15,496 bases of DNA. Origin: CACKLF01 sp002725175 (GTDB lineage: Bacteria; Pseudomonadota; Alphaproteobacteria; Rhodobacterales; Rhodobacteraceae). Each line of letters begins with the position of its first letter. Position 1 is the stretch's first letter. The notes beneath the pieces are model-generated. The model saw only the letters and a list, made by a program, of their open reading frames with translations, searched no databases and was not told the DNA's origin. The position numbers and the translations under genes were made by a program. Location of the stretch: positions 1 to 15,496 of the forward strand of contig PBQX02000039.1 of assembly GCA_002725175.2 (NCBI GenBank), in the 5' to 3' direction. Below are positions 15,001 to 15,496 of the stretch, in pieces.

Positions 15001-15496
15001 AGAGAAAATAGGTATCATAGAATCTATCAATGCATATTCAGATTGGTGAAGGGCTGTAGAACTTTCACCAGTATGATCATCACCCATTGCTACTAATACC
15101 CCACCATTAGGGTCAGTGCCTGCAAGATTTGCGTGCCTAAAGACATCTCCAGATCTATCTACCCCAGGGCCTTTACCATACCAAAGTGAGTAAACCCCAT
15201 CTGTAGCGCCATCTCCCCTAATATTTGCCTGCTGCGCCCCCCATATAGCTGTTGCAGCTAAATCTTCATTTAGAGCTTCACGGAAGAATACTTTCCTATC
15301 TGTTAAAATGTTTTTTGCACGATTAAATTGCTGATCTACCGCACCTAAAGGAGACCCCCTATATCCAGTAATATAACCGGAAGTACTTAAACCATTTAAT
15401 TTATCTCTTTCAGACTGAATAAGACAGAGTCTTACCAAAGCCTGAGGCCCATTCAAAAGAATGGAATTTTTCTTTAAATCAAACCTATCATTTAAC
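12097..15496 (-). CDS. Fused indolepyruvate ferredoxin oxidoreductase, 5' end outside window
   Basis: This enzyme oxidatively decarboxylates aromatic 2-oxo acids such as indolepyruvate to acyl-CoA and reduces ferredoxin. The visible 1132 residues hold the IorA and IorB parts in one chain. In order: the N-terminal pyrimidine-binding half (LNGPQALVRL, GYRGSPLGAVDQ), a CAGCPHN motif around residue 415, the thiamine-diphosphate domain with MTGGQSHEGDITALG, an iron-sulfur region with CEGCGDCGVESNC and further cysteines in SCLKGFCPS (about 620-660), the gamma-type domain GVGGTGVVTVGALL with MEMAGLAQKGGAVH (about 710-760), and a long C-terminal extension. Reading continues without a stop through the window edge (LNDRFDLKKNSILL precedes the TTG at 15454-15456), so that TTG is not the start. 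About 20-40 residues are probably missing. The fused form with its own Fe-S cluster is the alphaproteobacterial, aerobic type. ccdA lies downstream. Confidence 0.93.
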   Translation of the reverse strand, partial: LNDRFDLKKNSILLNGPQALVRLCLIQSERDKLNGLSTSGYITGYRGSPLGAVDQQFNRAKNILTDRKVFFREALNEDLAATAIWGAQQANIRGDGATDGVYSLWYGKGPGVDRSGDVFRHANLAGTDPNGGVLVAMGDDHTGESSTALHQSEYALIDSMIPIFSPAGVQELLDFGVLGWELSRFAGVWVGLKCMKDTVEVTEVVDGSVERIEVKKPVFSFPEEGVQIRTNDLAAIQEERLHKVKIPAVKAFARANNLNKVIFSKEGAKIGLVSAGKSWLDTVHALDLLGINEQKAKELGISTFKVGLVWPLEEETLVEWASGLDLIIVLEEKRKLLEDQIKSILYNIDDAPRVIGGKDEDGNELLRSNYSLDPTIIGELIGKRVVEETDDQDVKDSLADLKAATSSISNESIKPKVPYFCAGCPHNTSTKVPDGSRAYAGIGCHYMAQWMDRETEGYTHMGGEGANWIGESIFSNRKHVFQNLGDGTYNHSGILAVRAAVGSGVNITYKILFNDAVAMTGGQSHEGDITALGIIKELKAIGVKKVVGVYDQKEIFDLADYAKECEMFEREKLNIVQKDLALTEGVTAIVFIQTCAAEKRRRRKRGKFQDPNKRIYINPEVCEGCGDCGVESNCIAILPLETDLGRKRQVDQSSCNKDFSCLKGFCPSFVTLEGARPKKTNSVEINIPNLPEIDQPRIEGTFNLVVTGVGGTGVVTVGALLAMASHLEGKGVGVMEMAGLAQKGGAVHIHCRIAKSPKDISAVRVSLGEAHALIGCELAVSAGDKTLSLLRRGRTKALVSSQEANSGEFTRDPDFKIPSDGMKLAINARLGPDSVQYLSSQMLADFFLGDTIYANIIVLGASYQAGLVPLSVEALKQAIRLNGANVDNNLKAFDLGRLWVEDNKEIIKEMSDRKVGAPTELTSFESIVNDRYGRLINYQNRALAEKYKSKCFEIKLINEKLGISVARAYYKVLAYKDEYEVARLHYSTLQKQISENFDGVTGIKFHLAPPLLSKKGTDGKLKKLTLGSWMLLTFRFLMLLKVLRGTVFDFFGYSLERKSERDLIKKYEGDIEEMKRNLSDDNFDLCMGLSLWPMEVKGFGHVKAENIKIALSNRSNLLGRLLRPALNVEAAE

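Noticed and set aside
14614..15049. Plus-strand frames opposite the oxidoreductase gene
   Set aside because: They are shadows of a strongly conserved, complete gene on the minus strand.
1..15496. CRISPR array, insertion sequence, prophage, tRNA, toxin-antitoxin or defence genes
   Set aside because: No spaced repeats, terminal inverted repeats, transposase or integrase motifs, or tRNA cloverleaf were seen; the RHH protein has no partner toxin and sits in a housekeeping cluster.

Overview
The window is AT-rich, gene-dense DNA from an alphaproteobacterium, most likely a marine lineage with a compact genome. The diagnostic evidence is (i) a circularly permuted, two-piece tmRNA gene (ssrA) of the alphaproteobacterial type, (ii) an alpha-type SspB next to fumC and a ribbon-helix-helix (RHH_4-like) gene, and (iii) a ThyX thymidylate synthase and a fused indolepyruvate ferredoxin oxidoreductase of the kind common in this class. 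I cannot name the genus from the sequence. Scattered single N bases occur only between 6683 and 11859, so the middle of the window was assembled at lower quality or from mixed strains.

Left part (1-5119, + strand): a tight operon for uptake and opening of a cyclic nitrogenous ring compound. It holds a dihydropyrimidinase/hydantoinase whose first codons are lost in an unmatched 118-base leader, then an ABC importer of the nitrate/sulfonate/pyrimidine-precursor type: ATPase, two permeases and a periplasmic NMT1/THI5-like binding protein. Genes abut or overlap, and a strong hairpin terminator closes the unit at 5087-5119. A small DUF1330 gene follows and converges on thyX.

Middle part (5433-8982): thyX (-) and a glyoxalase I-like gene (+) diverge. 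After the glyoxalase gene lies the two-piece ssrA gene (about 6890-7190), with its own promoter, acceptor piece ending in CCA, and a coding piece with the tag ANDDYAPVAVAA. Directly downstream is a haloalkane dehalogenase of the DhlA (HLD-I) type that probably starts with TTG at 7215. A ten-helix EamA-type transporter is encoded convergently.

Right part (9152-15496): sspB, fumC and an RHH gene run on the + strand. On the - strand, a very large indolepyruvate ferredoxin oxidoreductase (5' end outside the window) is followed by a ccdA-like gene whose 3' end overlaps the RHH gene tail to tail.

Functionally, the left operon scavenges pyrimidine- or hydantoin-like rings. ssrA and sspB, about 2 kb apart, belong to one system: tmRNA tags stalled nascent proteins and SspB delivers the tagged proteins to ClpXP. 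The remaining genes are central metabolism (fumarase, aromatic 2-oxoacid oxidation, dTMP synthesis), detoxification (glyoxalase, dehalogenase) and thiol redox transfer. I found no mobile element, CRISPR array, tRNA or clearly new system. The item most likely to be missed by protein-only annotation is the permuted ssrA gene.
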